From: Bacteroidota bacterium
Lineage (GTDB): Bacteria; Bacteroidota; Bacteroidia; UKL13-3
Direction: 5' to 3'
Assembly (NCBI GenBank): GCA_947460345.1
Contig: CANHGM010000009.1
Span: 35,207-99,206, forward strand
DNA length: 64,000 nucleotides
The notes beneath the pieces were generated by a model. It had not been told where the DNA came from and ran no database searches. It worked only from the letters and a program-made list of their open reading frames with translations. The first letter of the stretch is position 1. The number at the start of each line of letters is the position of its first letter. Shown one piece after another: positions 36,282 through 44,778 of the stretch. The translations under genes were made by a program, and so were the position numbers.

Positions 36282-37151
36282 TTATTTTATAGTATCTCTA
36301 TCAATTACATATCCAGCAAAAATACCAATATTGTTGGAAGTATTGCTATATAATGAAACTGGATTGCTCAATGGATTTAAGGGGTTATATGCTTTATTAT
36401 ACGCTTCTAATGATAAAAAATATTTGTAAAAGTCTTTGCTTAATGAAGCGGTTTCAATCAATAAATTGTTACGCCCTGTATTGGTATAATAATTCCCTGC
36501 TTGAACTAAAATTTTGAATACGTGTGACTTAGATTTAAAAATTTTATCTGAAAAATATCTCGTATTGTTTAGATTTATCGTGCTGTCATCTGTTAAAACT
36601 TGATCATTTGTTGAATATGGTAATAACCTGTACTCTTGTGTGGTGCTGTTAAAATAATATATATTCAGTCTATAATAATCATATCCTTCGGGGTCGTTTA
36701 TAGTAAAAGACAATTCACCAAAATAATTCACCCCGTCTTTATATATTGAATCAATAAACTGTACGTTTTGCAATTTTATATTGTTAGGCAATTTGTTAGT
36801 TGCTTTTACTTCTGTTGCCTTTCTGTTGGTTTGGTTTACTGACAATACATATTCGCTTGAAGCCTTAGCTATTACGGTAGATTCATACACTTTAGTAGAT
36901 GTGTTGAATTTAATAATTTCTTTAAAATTGCCATCTTCTGTAAGTGAAATAAAATACGATGAATCGCCAGTGTTGTATATAGTGTCTTTTGGGTTTACAG
37001 TCTTGGTCATAAAAACCTTAATAGGTTCTTGGTTATTATATACGCAATTAACAACTAATTCATTGGCATTAGATGGTAATGAAACATTTATTTCTTTGGT
37101 GCATGACCATAGAAACATACTAATGATGGTTATATAAATAGTGTTTCTCAT
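36282..37151 (-). CDS. DUF4249 lipoprotein
   Basis: A 289-residue lipoprotein: the signal peptide ends at the lipobox Cys17 (IISMFLWSCTKEI). The start of the mature protein, LVVNCVYNNQEPIKVFMTKT near residue 35, followed by beta-rich repeats such as TVIAKASSEYVLSVNQTNRK, is characteristic of DUF4249. Family members are normally encoded beside a TonB-dependent receptor. Here the receptor gene ends 2 bp upstream on the same strand, so the two surely share a transcript and probably an outer-membrane complex. Cargo unknown. Confidence 0.88.
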   Translation of the reverse strand: MRNTIYITIISMFLWSCTKEINVSLPSNANELVVNCVYNNQEPIKVFMTKTVNPKDTIYNTGDSSYFISLTEDGNFKEIIKFNTSTKVYESTVIAKASSEYVLSVNQTNRKATEVKATNKLPNNIKLQNVQFIDSIYKDGVNYFGELSFTINDPEGYDYYRLNIYYFNSTTQEYRLLPYSTNDQVLTDDSTINLNNTRYFSDKIFKSKSHVFKILVQAGNYYTNTGRNNLLIETASLSKDFYKYFLSLEAYNKAYNPLNPLSNPVSLYSNTSNNIGIFAGYVIDRDTIK

Positions 37152-37153
37152 GG

Positions 37154-39496
37154 TTAAAATCTAGTATAATAAGTGATGCTAGGTACTATTCCAAATAACC
37201 TATAACCATTTGTTATAAGTAAATTTGAATTGGATGCCTTTTCCAATCTCACATCAAATGCATTCAGTTGATTTAATAAATTATATACTGAAAAATGCAC
37301 TGATGTTTCTTTCCATATTTTCGAAGTCCTTTCTAATTGAAAGGCAATATCTACTCTTGACATTAAAGGCGTTGTGTAATTATTAAAACCACTTTTAACT
37401 GAGACACCTTGTGCATTCCAATTGTCTAATATATTGGTAGATTGTGGCAGCTGATACTTGGCAGCCGGAGATGTTATGGGGTTGCCCGAACTGATTGAAT
37501 AACATATAGTAAAAAAGTTTTTCTTTCCTATTCTATTTATGGCAACAAAGTTTAGTTCGTGTGCTCTATTAGTAAAATACGGGAACGAAAGACCATTGTT
37601 TATATTTTCAAAAGTTCTTCTGCTATGTGTATAGGTGTATGAAATCCAACCTGTAGTTAATCCTTCAGTTTTTTTAATCATACATTCTATTCCTAATGCA
37701 GTTCCTTTTCCTATACTTAATTTATTGCTCCAATCGCTTTCATTTATATCATTGTCTAAACCTGGTGTAAGCAACACTTGGTTACGTAAATCTCTCAAAT
37801 AAGCTGAAGAGTAAATTGTATATCTTGGATGTATTTTTTTGGTATAAGTTAATGTTAATTGCTGCATACGTTGAACCGGTGCATATTTACTTGCAGGAAC
37901 CATATTGTCTATTCCCATTCCATAGTTGTTTTGTGATAAGGTATGGTAGTGTTGGTGTGTAACATCATATGACATTTCGAATGATGAAATAGAATCTATA
38001 TATTTATGTAAGGATACTCTTGGGTCAATATATATAAATGAAGCATTCCCTGTTAAAAAAGTAATACGTCCTCCGTATTTTAATGTGTAGTTGTTTTGAA
38101 GTTTTTGATAACCACTAGCAAAAGCTACTATATTTAAAAAACTGGGTATGTTTGAATAATAAGTAGAATCAAAATCTGGCTTTGCTATTTCTGAACGTTT
38201 ATATTTATAAGTTCCGATGTTAAATCTTTGAACTCCTATTTGTCCACCTATAGTAAATCCTTTGTTATAGTTTGAGGTTTGTGTATGACTAAATTTTAAA
38301 GCCATATCCGTAATCCCTGTGTTTTGTCTGATTGATACACTTTTTTCGGGATCAATATTGCCCGGCACAAATACTTTAGAGTGAAAAAAGGTATAGAAAT
38401 CATACTTCGTGTAATAGGCTTGATAATGATGTATTGCTTTCTTATTATATATTTTAGTGAGCTCGGCATTATATACTTTATTTTTTTGACCTAGATCCAC
38501 ACCTCTATCTCTTTTTCGGGAGTTCCCATTATCATCCACTATCATCTGAATTTTTCCTGTAACAACAGTATTAGCTGTGTTTAGAGTGTTTAATGTTAAT
38601 AAATGACCGGTCTTAAATTTATAAGTATATTTTAGAAATAAATCTTGCACTACTGGCTGTATATAATCTGAATCAGTAGAAAGTATTCCAAGTCCATCAA
38701 TATATGTTCTTTTAATAGAACCTATAAGGTTTGATTGCGAATTTATTTTAGTTTCAAATGCAGCTTTCAAAAACAAAATATCAAAACCCAGTGACGCATT
38801 GTTTACACCTTCATATTGTTTTGATTTCACTTGTATGTTAGATGACAAACCACCTCCATATTTTGGGTCAAATTCTGAACGGTTTATGGTGGCCGACTGC
38901 GAATTCATCTTATCAAATATGGAATATACACCCAACAAATGATAAGGGTGGTATACTGGTACACCATCATAAGTTATTTGGTTTTGATCAAACCCACTTC
39001 CTCTGATATTTTGTATAGATGAACCAATCATTATTTTCTGAAATCCTGGATAATATTGGGTTGACTTAAGCAAATCATTCGTCAATATTTGTGGTAGCTT
39101 GTTCGATTCTGCTGCTGAAATAATTGTGTGTGTGAGTGGGTTTTTGCTGCCAACAATATAAAATGGATTGCTTAAATTATACTTTCTTTGAAATGGGGCC
39201 TTTGTAATTTTTATATGTATAAATATGTCTTTGTTAGGTTTTAATCTAACTTCAATATCTTTATATCCAATATGTGAAACTATTAATAATACTGAATCAA
39301 AAGGGAGTTCTAATGCAAAAAATCCTTGTTCGTTACTTATTGTTCCTATTTGGTGTTTAGCATCTATTATATATACTCCTGAAAGTAAGTTGCCTGAAAA
39401 TTCATCAGTCACTTCTCCTAACACTTTAAATCTTTGTGCTTGAGATGTGTTACTGATAATAAATACTATAAAGGCAATAAATATTTTTTTAAACAT
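37154..39496 (-). CDS. TonB-dependent outer-membrane receptor with carboxypeptidase-like domain
   Basis: A 780-residue receptor. The signal peptide is at residues 1-20 (IVFIISNTSQA). Residues about 24-100 form a carboxypeptidase-regulatory-like (CarbopepD_reg_2) domain (VLGEVTDEFSGNLLSGVYI ... VSHIGYKDIEV). The plug follows (IQNIRGSGFDQNQITYDGVP near 165, with VYHPYHLLGVYSIFD), then a beta-barrel ending FGIVPSITYYTRF with the terminal aromatic typical of outer-membrane proteins. This plug type is the one partnered with DUF4249 lipoproteins rather than SusD. Import substrate unknown; no glycan-degrading gene is nearby. A TACTTTTG -7 box (minus strand, 39505-39512) lies just before the start. 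Confidence 0.92.
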   Translation of the reverse strand: MFKKIFIAFIVFIISNTSQAQRFKVLGEVTDEFSGNLLSGVYIIDAKHQIGTISNEQGFFALELPFDSVLLIVSHIGYKDIEVRLKPNKDIFIHIKITKAPFQRKYNLSNPFYIVGSKNPLTHTIISAAESNKLPQILTNDLLKSTQYYPGFQKIMIGSSIQNIRGSGFDQNQITYDGVPVYHPYHLLGVYSIFDKMNSQSATINRSEFDPKYGGGLSSNIQVKSKQYEGVNNASLGFDILFLKAAFETKINSQSNLIGSIKRTYIDGLGILSTDSDYIQPVVQDLFLKYTYKFKTGHLLTLNTLNTANTVVTGKIQMIVDDNGNSRKRDRGVDLGQKNKVYNAELTKIYNKKAIHHYQAYYTKYDFYTFFHSKVFVPGNIDPEKSVSIRQNTGITDMALKFSHTQTSNYNKGFTIGGQIGVQRFNIGTYKYKRSEIAKPDFDSTYYSNIPSFLNIVAFASGYQKLQNNYTLKYGGRITFLTGNASFIYIDPRVSLHKYIDSISSFEMSYDVTHQHYHTLSQNNYGMGIDNMVPASKYAPVQRMQQLTLTYTKKIHPRYTIYSSAYLRDLRNQVLLTPGLDNDINESDWSNKLSIGKGTALGIECMIKKTEGLTTGWISYTYTHSRRTFENINNGLSFPYFTNRAHELNFVAINRIGKKNFFTICYSISSGNPITSPAAKYQLPQSTNILDNWNAQGVSVKSGFNNYTTPLMSRVDIAFQLERTSKIWKETSVHFSVYNLLNQLNAFDVRLEKASNSNLLITNGYRLFGIVPSITYYTRF

Positions 39497-39630
39497 TGGT
39501 GCTACAAAAGTAAAATCTATCTCTCTAAGTTTATAAACTAATTTATCAGATAATTGTTCAGCATATCAACAAAAATAGTTTGTGGTAATATTATGATAAG
39601 TTATGATACAACTTTATCTTCGTGGCTTAT

Positions 39631-41253
39631 ATGCGTAGCTTTTGTTTAGTTATATGTTTGTTATTGTCAACAGTCAAATATTGCAGTGCTTTTGACGCTA
39701 TTGTATATTTTACTGATAAAGGCCAAAATATATATACAGATATTTCTCAACTGCTCAGCGAAAAAGCTTTATCCCGCAGAATCAAAAATCATATCGCTGT
39801 TGATTTTACAGATTATCCCGTTGAGCAAACGTATATCAATCAAATTTCAAACAATCATATTCAAATATATGGTGTTTCTAAATGGTTAAATGCAGTATAT
39901 ATATCAAATGTTAATACTGAGCAAGTAAACAGTTTATATCGTTTCCCTTTTGTGAAATCTATAGAAATTCAAGGGAAAACGCAGTCAAGTTTGGCACAAG
40001 TGCATAACAGATTTCCGTGTGACAAAGTGAACTTACCTCAACGTGATATGATTGAAGCAGAGCAGTTTCATTTCAATGGAATTACGGGTACCGATGTGTT
40101 GGTATGTCTGATGGATGATGGGTTTAAAAATGTACAAAATATAGAAGCGTTTAACCACCTGTTTGTAAAAAATAAAATCAAAGCAGTCAAAGATTTTTTA
40201 AGCAATGAAGCTGACGTATATAGTGTAGGCGGACATGGCACTGCTGTCTTAAGTAATATTGCTGGTTATATACCCGGTAAAATGTATGGCACTGGTTATG
40301 GAGCTTCATTTTTATTAGCGAGAACAGAAATAGATAGCATAGAGAGTGCTGTGGAGATGTTTCAATGGGCAAGAGCCGCTGAATGGGCTGACAGTATTGG
40401 AGCGGATATTTTTTCTACTTCGCTAGGCTATACCCAGTTTGACGATCCCACCACCGATTATTATTACGCCGATATGAATGGAAAAACCACCATCATTAGT
40501 AAAGCTGCTGCTCTTGCTGTTTCTAAAGGTATATTGGTCATAAACAGTGCAGGCAATGAAGGAAACAATTCATGGAAATATATATCGGCTCCGGCTGATG
40601 TGGAAGGAGTAGTAACTGTGGGTGCTGTGGATTCTCGTGAAAATTTTGCGAACTTTAGCAGCAGAGGCCCAACATGGGATGGACGATTAAAACCAGATAT
40701 ATGTTGTCAAGGGGTGAATAATCTTTCTACGAATACTGACGGTGGTTTGTATTACCCATCAGGTACTTCATTTAGTTGCCCTACTTTTTCAGGGTTAGCA
40801 GCCTGCATCATGCAAATTGCTCCTAACAAAACAGTAAACGAAATCAAAGAAATCATATATAGCAATTGCACTTTCTCCTCACAACCCAATAACGATATAG
40901 GTAGAGGAGTACCTAAAGGCAGCAAAATATATGAAAGTATTACTGGCAATATTTTACAACCGCTGAGCAATTGCGATTTTTTAAATATAGATGGTGTATA
41001 TATATATCCAGTTCCTGCTAGTCAGGTTTTGTTTGTGATGTTCGACAACAGAAAAAAAACAACAGAAATACAAGTGAATATATATAATATAGAAGGCAAA
41101 CCTGTCTACGACAATTCGTTTAAAGTGCAGTTGGGCTTGCAACAAATGGCTATCGATAAATCATCATTGCCAGTAGTTAATGGGTTGTATTATATAAGGA
41201 TAAATGATACTGAGGGGAATGTGTTAATCGAACAAAAAATTCTTTTCTTATAG
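39631..41253 (+). CDS. Secreted subtilisin-like (S8) protease with T9SS sorting domain
   Basis: A 540-residue secreted protease. The signal peptide ends near [17 protein letters not shown]. The catalytic triad is clear: Asp in [12 protein letters not shown] near residue 160, His in [12 protein letters not shown] near 200 and Ser in [17 protein letters not shown] near 380, with [10 protein letters not shown] as the oxyanion Asn region. The last 80 residues ([18 protein letters not shown] ... [19 protein letters not shown]) form a type-A T9SS sorting domain, so the protein leaves the cell or is fixed to its surface. Start ATG at 39631 is preferred to the GTG at 39622. The stop TAG overlaps the GTG start of queG by one base. 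Confidence 0.93.
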   Translation: MRSFCLVICLLLSTVKYCSAFDAIVYFTDKGQNIYTDISQLLSEKALSRRIKNHIAVDFTDYPVEQTYINQISNNHIQIYGVSKWLNAVYISNVNTEQVNSLYRFPFVKSIEIQGKTQSSLAQVHNRFPCDKVNLPQRDMIEAEQFHFNGITGTDVLVCLMDDGFKNVQNIEAFNHLFVKNKIKAVKDFLSNEADVYSVGGHGTAVLSNIAGYIPGKMYGTGYGASFLLARTEIDSIESAVEMFQWARAAEWADSIGADIFSTSLGYTQFDDPTTDYYYADMNGKTTIISKAAALAVSKGILVINSAGNEGNNSWKYISAPADVEGVVTVGAVDSRENFANFSSRGPTWDGRLKPDICCQGVNNLSTNTDGGLYYPSGTSFSCPTFSGLAACIMQIAPNKTVNEIKEIIYSNCTFSSQPNNDIGRGVPKGSKIYESITGNILQPLSNCDFLNIDGVYIYPVPASQVLFVMFDNRKKTTEIQVNIYNIEGKPVYDNSFKVQLGLQQMAIDKSSLPVVNGLYYIRINDTEGNVLIEQKILFL

Positions 41254-42185
41254 TGACAGCCTCACAACATTATTCACAAATAATTAAAGACATAGCAGCC
41301 CAATTAGGTTTTGCTGGTTGTGGAATAGCTAAGGCTGGTTTTTTAGAGGATGATGCACCCAAACTCGAGCGATGGTTAAAGAACAATATGCACGGACAAA
41401 TGCACTATATGGAAAACCATTTCGATAAAAGGTTAGACCCGCGTTTATTGGTAGATGGGGCAAAGTCAGTAATAAGTTTGGTATATAATTATTTCCCTAG
41501 TGAAAGTCAACTGGCTGATGCACCTATATTATCAAAATATGCATATGGACAAGACTATCATGTTGTAGTAAAAGACAAATTATATGAATTGGTTTCTTTG
41601 GTATCAGAAAAAATTGGTGAAGTAGGAGGGAGGGTATTTGTCGATTCAGCACCTGTGCTCGAGAGAAGTTGGGCTGTAAAAAGTGGCTTGGGTTGGATAG
41701 GTAAAAATGGCAATTTGATTATGAAAAACAAAGGCTCGTTTTACTTTTTAGCTGAATGGATTACTGACTTAGATTTAACACCTGATGTTGCCTTCCAAAC
41801 TGACCATTGTGGTACGTGTACAGCGTGTATAGATACCTGCCCAACAGATGCAATTTTACCCAGTAAAGTGGTTGATGGTTCTAAATGTATATCATATTTT
41901 ACTATAGAATTAAAAGAAGAGATACCCGCATCATTTCATCAACAATTATCCAACCGCATGTTTGGCTGTGATATATGCCAAGACGTTTGCCCATGGAATA
42001 GATTTGCTACTCCACACACTGAAGAAAAGTTTACTCCCAATCCTAAGGTGATGCAAATGGATAGAAGAGAATGGACAGAGTTGACAGAAGATTTATATAA
42101 TGAACTGTTCAAAAAATCGGCAGTGAAACGAGCAAAGTATAGCGGCTTGATGAGGAATATAGAGGCTATTAACAAAGTGCTTTAA
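41253..42185 (+). CDS. queG: Epoxyqueuosine reductase QueG
   Basis: Cobalamin- and Fe-S-dependent enzyme that reduces epoxyqueuosine to queuosine at position 34 of tRNAs. The 310-residue protein has the conserved [15 protein letters not shown] N-terminus ([17 protein letters not shown]), [15 protein letters not shown] near 135-150 and two [4Fe-4S] motifs: [16 protein letters not shown] near 188 and [11 protein letters not shown] near 230. It starts with GTG at 41253, overlapping the protease stop by one base (TAGTG), which implies translational coupling. It is at the short end of the family because the C-terminal HEAT-like repeat seen in longer members is reduced. Its 3' end is duplicated downstream of the toxin-antitoxin module. 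Confidence 0.95.
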   Translation: MTASQHYSQIIKDIAAQLGFAGCGIAKAGFLEDDAPKLERWLKNNMHGQMHYMENHFDKRLDPRLLVDGAKSVISLVYNYFPSESQLADAPILSKYAYGQDYHVVVKDKLYELVSLVSEKIGEVGGRVFVDSAPVLERSWAVKSGLGWIGKNGNLIMKNKGSFYFLAEWITDLDLTPDVAFQTDHCGTCTACIDTCPTDAILPSKVVDGSKCISYFTIELKEEIPASFHQQLSNRMFGCDICQDVCPWNRFATPHTEEKFTPNPKVMQMDRREWTELTEDLYNELFKKSAVKRAKYSGLMRNIEAINKVL

Positions 42186-42292
42186 AAATTCTTATATTTG
42201 TGTTTCAAATGTTTACTCACAATATATATATATTGTTGGTGGTAGTTTTTTTTAGTGCCTGCAATACCATTTATTTGCCTTCATCGCAAAGC
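42166..42292. repeat. Left copy of the direct repeat flanking the toxin-antitoxin module
   Basis: 127 bp that recur ungapped at 43025-43151, offset by 859 bp. The first 14 bases match (CTATTAACAAAGTG), the next 44 carry about 10 mismatches and the final 69 are identical. This copy holds the true queG 3' end and a 5' fragment of the lipoprotein gene. Confidence 0.92.
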
Positions 42293-42337
42293 TTTATTGT
42301 GCCAGTATATCAATTAGCAATTGTAATTCTTTGTTAG
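42209..42337 (+). pseudogene. 5' fragment of the lipoprotein gene at 43068-43814
   Basis: The frame begins MFTHNIYILLVVVFFSACN and continues to SSQS, matching the first 28 codons of the intact gene at 43068 (which begins MFIHKIYILLVVVFFSACN). It then runs into antisense sequence of the toxin gene and stops after 42 codons. A TATATTTG box at 42193-42200 precedes it. The product would be a lone lipoprotein leader; it is most simply a remnant of the duplication. Confidence 0.8.
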
Positions 42338-42623
42338 AAATAGTTGCTTGTTCAGATTTGTCGTATATATCCATTAAGAAAACGGTATTATTTACGATAC
42401 GAACGTAGGTAATCATTCTTGCTCCTCCACTTTTCCCTTTTCCTTTGCTTGAAACTGCAACTCTTATTTTAAAACAGTCTTTTCCAATTGGAGTTCCAAT
42501 CGTAGGATTTTCTTCAAGTTGTTCAATAATGGCAATTAAATCTGCCTTTAGAGATTTATATTTTTTAGCCAGCCGTTTTAATTTTCGTTCAAACGGTTCA
42601 GTAGCAATGATACTAAAGCTCAT
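42294..42623 (-). CDS. RelE/ParE-family toxin
   Basis: A 109-residue toxin-like protein. The N-terminus FSIIATEPFERKLKRLAKKY, the middle GTPIGKDCFKIRVAVSSKGKGKSGGARMITY and the strand VFLMDIYDKSEQ follow the ParE/RelE fold, in which basic residues contact mRNA on the ribosome or gyrase. The Lys/Gly-rich insert (SSKGKGKSGGAR) is common in the Bacteroidota branch of this family. The gene is second in a two-gene operon and overlaps the antitoxin gene by 11 bp. The whole pair sits between direct repeats, so it looks like a recent insertion. Whether RelE or ParE mechanism applies cannot be told from sequence. Confidence 0.87.
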   Translation of the reverse strand: MSFSIIATEPFERKLKRLAKKYKSLKADLIAIIEQLEENPTIGTPIGKDCFKIRVAVSSKGKGKSGGARMITYVRIVNNTVFLMDIYDKSEQATISNKELQLLIDILAQ

Positions 42624-42825
42624 TTAACAAGTCTTTTGCTGATTTTAATTTTTTCTTTCCTTGTTCGTATAGTTTAACATCATTAAAAGCTTCTGCCATG
42701 TCGGCCACAAATTTACTTTTTCCTTCGTCTTTAATTTCCTTTATTACATGGATATAATCAAGGCTTTTAACCAATTCCATAAAAAACGGAATCCGGTTAT
42801 CTCTAATGTCTAATATTACTTTCAT
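42613..42825 (-). CDS. Antitoxin of the RelE/ParE pair
   Basis: A 70-residue protein encoded directly before the toxin, with an 11-bp overlap. It starts MKVILDIRDNRIPFFMELVKSL, then a helical stretch (FVADMAEAFNDVKLYEQGK) and ends KSAKDLLNEL, which would wrap the toxin. The C-terminal pattern and the gene order (antitoxin first, overlapping) are typical of small Bacteroidota antitoxins without a recognisable DNA-binding motif. The short length leaves it open whether it represses its own promoter. Confidence 0.82.
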   Translation of the reverse strand: MKVILDIRDNRIPFFMELVKSLDYIHVIKEIKDEGKSKFVADMAEAFNDVKLYEQGKKKLKSAKDLLNEL

Positions 42826-42996
42826 GCTTTTATTGGTCTTACTTTTTTATAGAATTAAAATAGGGTAAATATTTACTGTTTTATATTGAAGTTTCTGAAA
42901 TCAAGCCCATTCTTCAATGATATTACAAAGATAAGTTAATAATTATAATGCATAAAAAAAAATGTATTCATGTCAATGTTTATCGTTCTTAAAAAA

Positions 42997-43151
42997 AAGC
43001 TAAGTTTATAGAGGAATTTACACACTATTAACAAAGTGAAGTAATAATTCATATATTTGTATATCAAATGTTTATTCATAAAATATATATATTGTTGGTG
43101 GTAGTTTTTTTTAGTGCCTGCAATACCATTTATTTGCCTTCATCGCAAAGC
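42997..43151. repeat. Right copy of the flanking duplication, with a queG 3' remnant
   Basis: The strictly aligned part is 43025-43151, matching 42166-42292. Upstream, codons from 42997 read K-L-S-L-stop-R-N-L-H-T-I-N-K-V-K-stop, which parallels the queG C-terminus [16 protein letters not shown]. The duplication therefore reached at least 16 codons into queG and this copy has decayed, while its lipoprotein half stays intact. Confidence 0.8.
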
Positions 43152-43814
43152 CCAAACTTATTTGAAAAAAAGAAGCAAGGGATGCTGTCTGTTGCTGGTT
43201 TCTCTGCTAATACCAATGTAAAGTTTGCCTATAGCCCCATTAATAATTTTTTTGTTTCGGGTGCTGTTACTGCTCCAGGGCTTATCAATAACTCAATATT
43301 ATTAAACCCTAAATATTACGATTATGAACTTGGGCTTGGCTGTTACAAAAAAATTGATGAGATAAATCATATTGAGTTTCAAACAGGCTATGGTATTAGA
43401 AAGTTTGCTGTTGCTGATGAATCGTTTGAAAATGTTTATATAACTATTTATAGATTTCCAGATATTGGTTCATATAAAAAGTTTAATATTCAAGGTATAT
43501 ATACATATACCCCTTTATGTAAAAAATTCAATGTAGGAATAGCTAATAGATTGTCAATATTGAATGCAAAATATACATCTAGAAGTCAATATAACAAACC
43601 TAATGACTTTGATAATCCTTGGATTGTAGAAACTACTTTTTTCTTAAAAATAAATGTAAGCAAAAGGTTTAATCTATATGGTGCTGCTGGCTTATGTTAT
43701 AATTTCAAACAAATTGATATACCATTGGCAAACCCATTTTTCTTGAGGTTAGGTTTAGAAGCCAAGTTGTTTAAGTTTAAAAACAGCAGTTATATAAATA
43801 AACCTAAAAACTAA
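43068..43814 (+). CDS. Lipoprotein with beta-barrel-like body
   Basis: A 248-residue lipoprotein; the lipobox is at Cys18 (VVVFFSACNTIYLPSSQ). The mature region alternates short amphipathic strands (MLSVAGFSANTNVKFAYSP, FFVSGAVTAPG, YDYELGLGCYKKI) and ends in strands such as FFLRLGLEAKLF, so it may form a small barrel or beta sandwich. No family recognised. It overlaps the SRPBCC gene (convergent) by four bases. Its first 28 codons and promoter region are duplicated at 42209. A TATATTTG box lies at 43052-43059, nine bases before the ATG. Confidence 0.78.
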   Translation: MFIHKIYILLVVVFFSACNTIYLPSSQSPNLFEKKKQGMLSVAGFSANTNVKFAYSPINNFFVSGAVTAPGLINNSILLNPKYYDYELGLGCYKKIDEINHIEFQTGYGIRKFAVADESFENVYITIYRFPDIGSYKKFNIQGIYTYTPLCKKFNVGIANRLSILNAKYTSRSQYNKPNDFDNPWIVETTFFLKINVSKRFNLYGAAGLCYNFKQIDIPLANPFFLRLGLEAKLFKFKNSSYINKPKN

Positions 43815-44227
43815 TGCTCCTCAGTATATTTCTTAAAGCTATTCAAGATGGCTTGCCAACCATTCTTTTGTAGTTCAGCAGCATTTTGTGTCTCAGCTTC
43901 AAAAGTTTCTTTTATATGTATTTGCTCACCTTGGCTATCAAAATCAATGCTCACTGTTCTGCCATCTCCCAGTACGTATGCAATTTGGGCATGTATATTC
44001 ACAGTTTCGTATACACCTCCAAAATCAAATCCAAACGAGCCGTCTTTGGCTTCCATTCTAGTAGAAAACGAACCTCCCACTCTTAAATCATTTTCTGCAC
44101 TTGGCGAATGCCAATCATCACTCGCTTGGTTCCATTGTGTGATGTGTTTTGGTAAGGTCCAATATTCCCAAACTTTTTCAATTGGGGCATTTACAGTAGC
44201 TTCTATTGTTATATATGCTTTTTCCAT
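43811..44227 (-). CDS. SRPBCC/AHSA1-family protein
   Basis: A 138-residue START-like (AHSA1/YndB) domain protein. It begins ITIEATVNAPIEKVWEYWT, the signature of the family, followed by PKHITQWNQASDDWHSP, VGGSFSTRMEAKDGSFGFDF and the C-terminal helix WQAILNSFKKYTEEH. Such proteins bind hydrophobic ligands or act as Hsp90-activator-like modules; the ligand is unknown. The gene follows the VOC-family gene by 8 bp, so the two are co-transcribed, a pairing often met in Bacteroidota. Confidence 0.92.
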   Translation of the reverse strand: MEKAYITIEATVNAPIEKVWEYWTLPKHITQWNQASDDWHSPSAENDLRVGGSFSTRMEAKDGSFGFDFGGVYETVNIHAQIAYVLGDGRTVSIDFDSQGEQIHIKETFEAETQNAAELQKNGWQAILNSFKKYTEEH

Positions 44228-44235
44228 TTTGTCAA

Positions 44236-44673
44236 TTATTTTTCTTCGCAGTTAAACATCCAATTTACACCAAATTTATCAGTACAACTGCCATAATAGG
44301 CTCCCCAAAACATGTCCTGAAGTTCCATAGTTATAGTACCTCCAGCAGATAATGCCTCAAATAATTTTTTGGTTTCAGCTTTGGTATCAGGTTCTAAGTT
44401 TATATATACGTTATTTCCTTTGTTTACCACAAATCCCATAGATTCTGGTGCATCTGTACCCATCAATATATGCCCACCTGTAATGGCAATTTCTACATGC
44501 ATTACTAAGTTTTTGTCTGCCTCAGCCATAGGCGGCATCTCGTCTGACGGAGGTATATCTCCAAATCTAGCAATTCCATCATTGCCAAATTCGCCACCAA
44601 AAACTTCTTTATAAAAATTAAATGCTTCTTCGGTGTTGCGAGGAAAATTTAGATAAGTACTGGTTCTAGCCAT
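44236..44673 (-). CDS. VOC-family (PhnB/glyoxalase-like) protein
   Basis: A 145-residue vicinal-oxygen-chelate fold protein of the PhnB subgroup. It shows TYLNFPRNTEEAFNFYKEVF at the N-terminus, HVEIAITGGHILMGTDAPE near residue 80 and the C-terminal DMFWGAYYGSCTDKFGVNW, which matches the PhnB signature ending in W-x-x-N. Known relatives include dioxygenases and resistance proteins; no specific substrate is indicated. It is the first gene of a two-gene unit with the SRPBCC gene. Confidence 0.9.
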   Translation of the reverse strand: MARTSTYLNFPRNTEEAFNFYKEVFGGEFGNDGIARFGDIPPSDEMPPMAEADKNLVMHVEIAITGGHILMGTDAPESMGFVVNKGNNVYINLEPDTKAETKKLFEALSAGGTITMELQDMFWGAYYGSCTDKFGVNWMFNCEEK

Positions 44674-44778
44674 AAATATATATTTGTTTAGTAAAACAAA
44701 AATATACCTGAAAGTCTATAAAAAAAAGATTTTGTAGATACTTGCTACTTTATCATTTGATGCTTTACTTTTGCTACC

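Noticed and set aside
42166..43151. Insertion sequence with short target duplication
   Set aside because: No transposase frame or terminal inverted repeats are present and the duplicated stretch exceeds 120 bp, far above usual IS target duplications.
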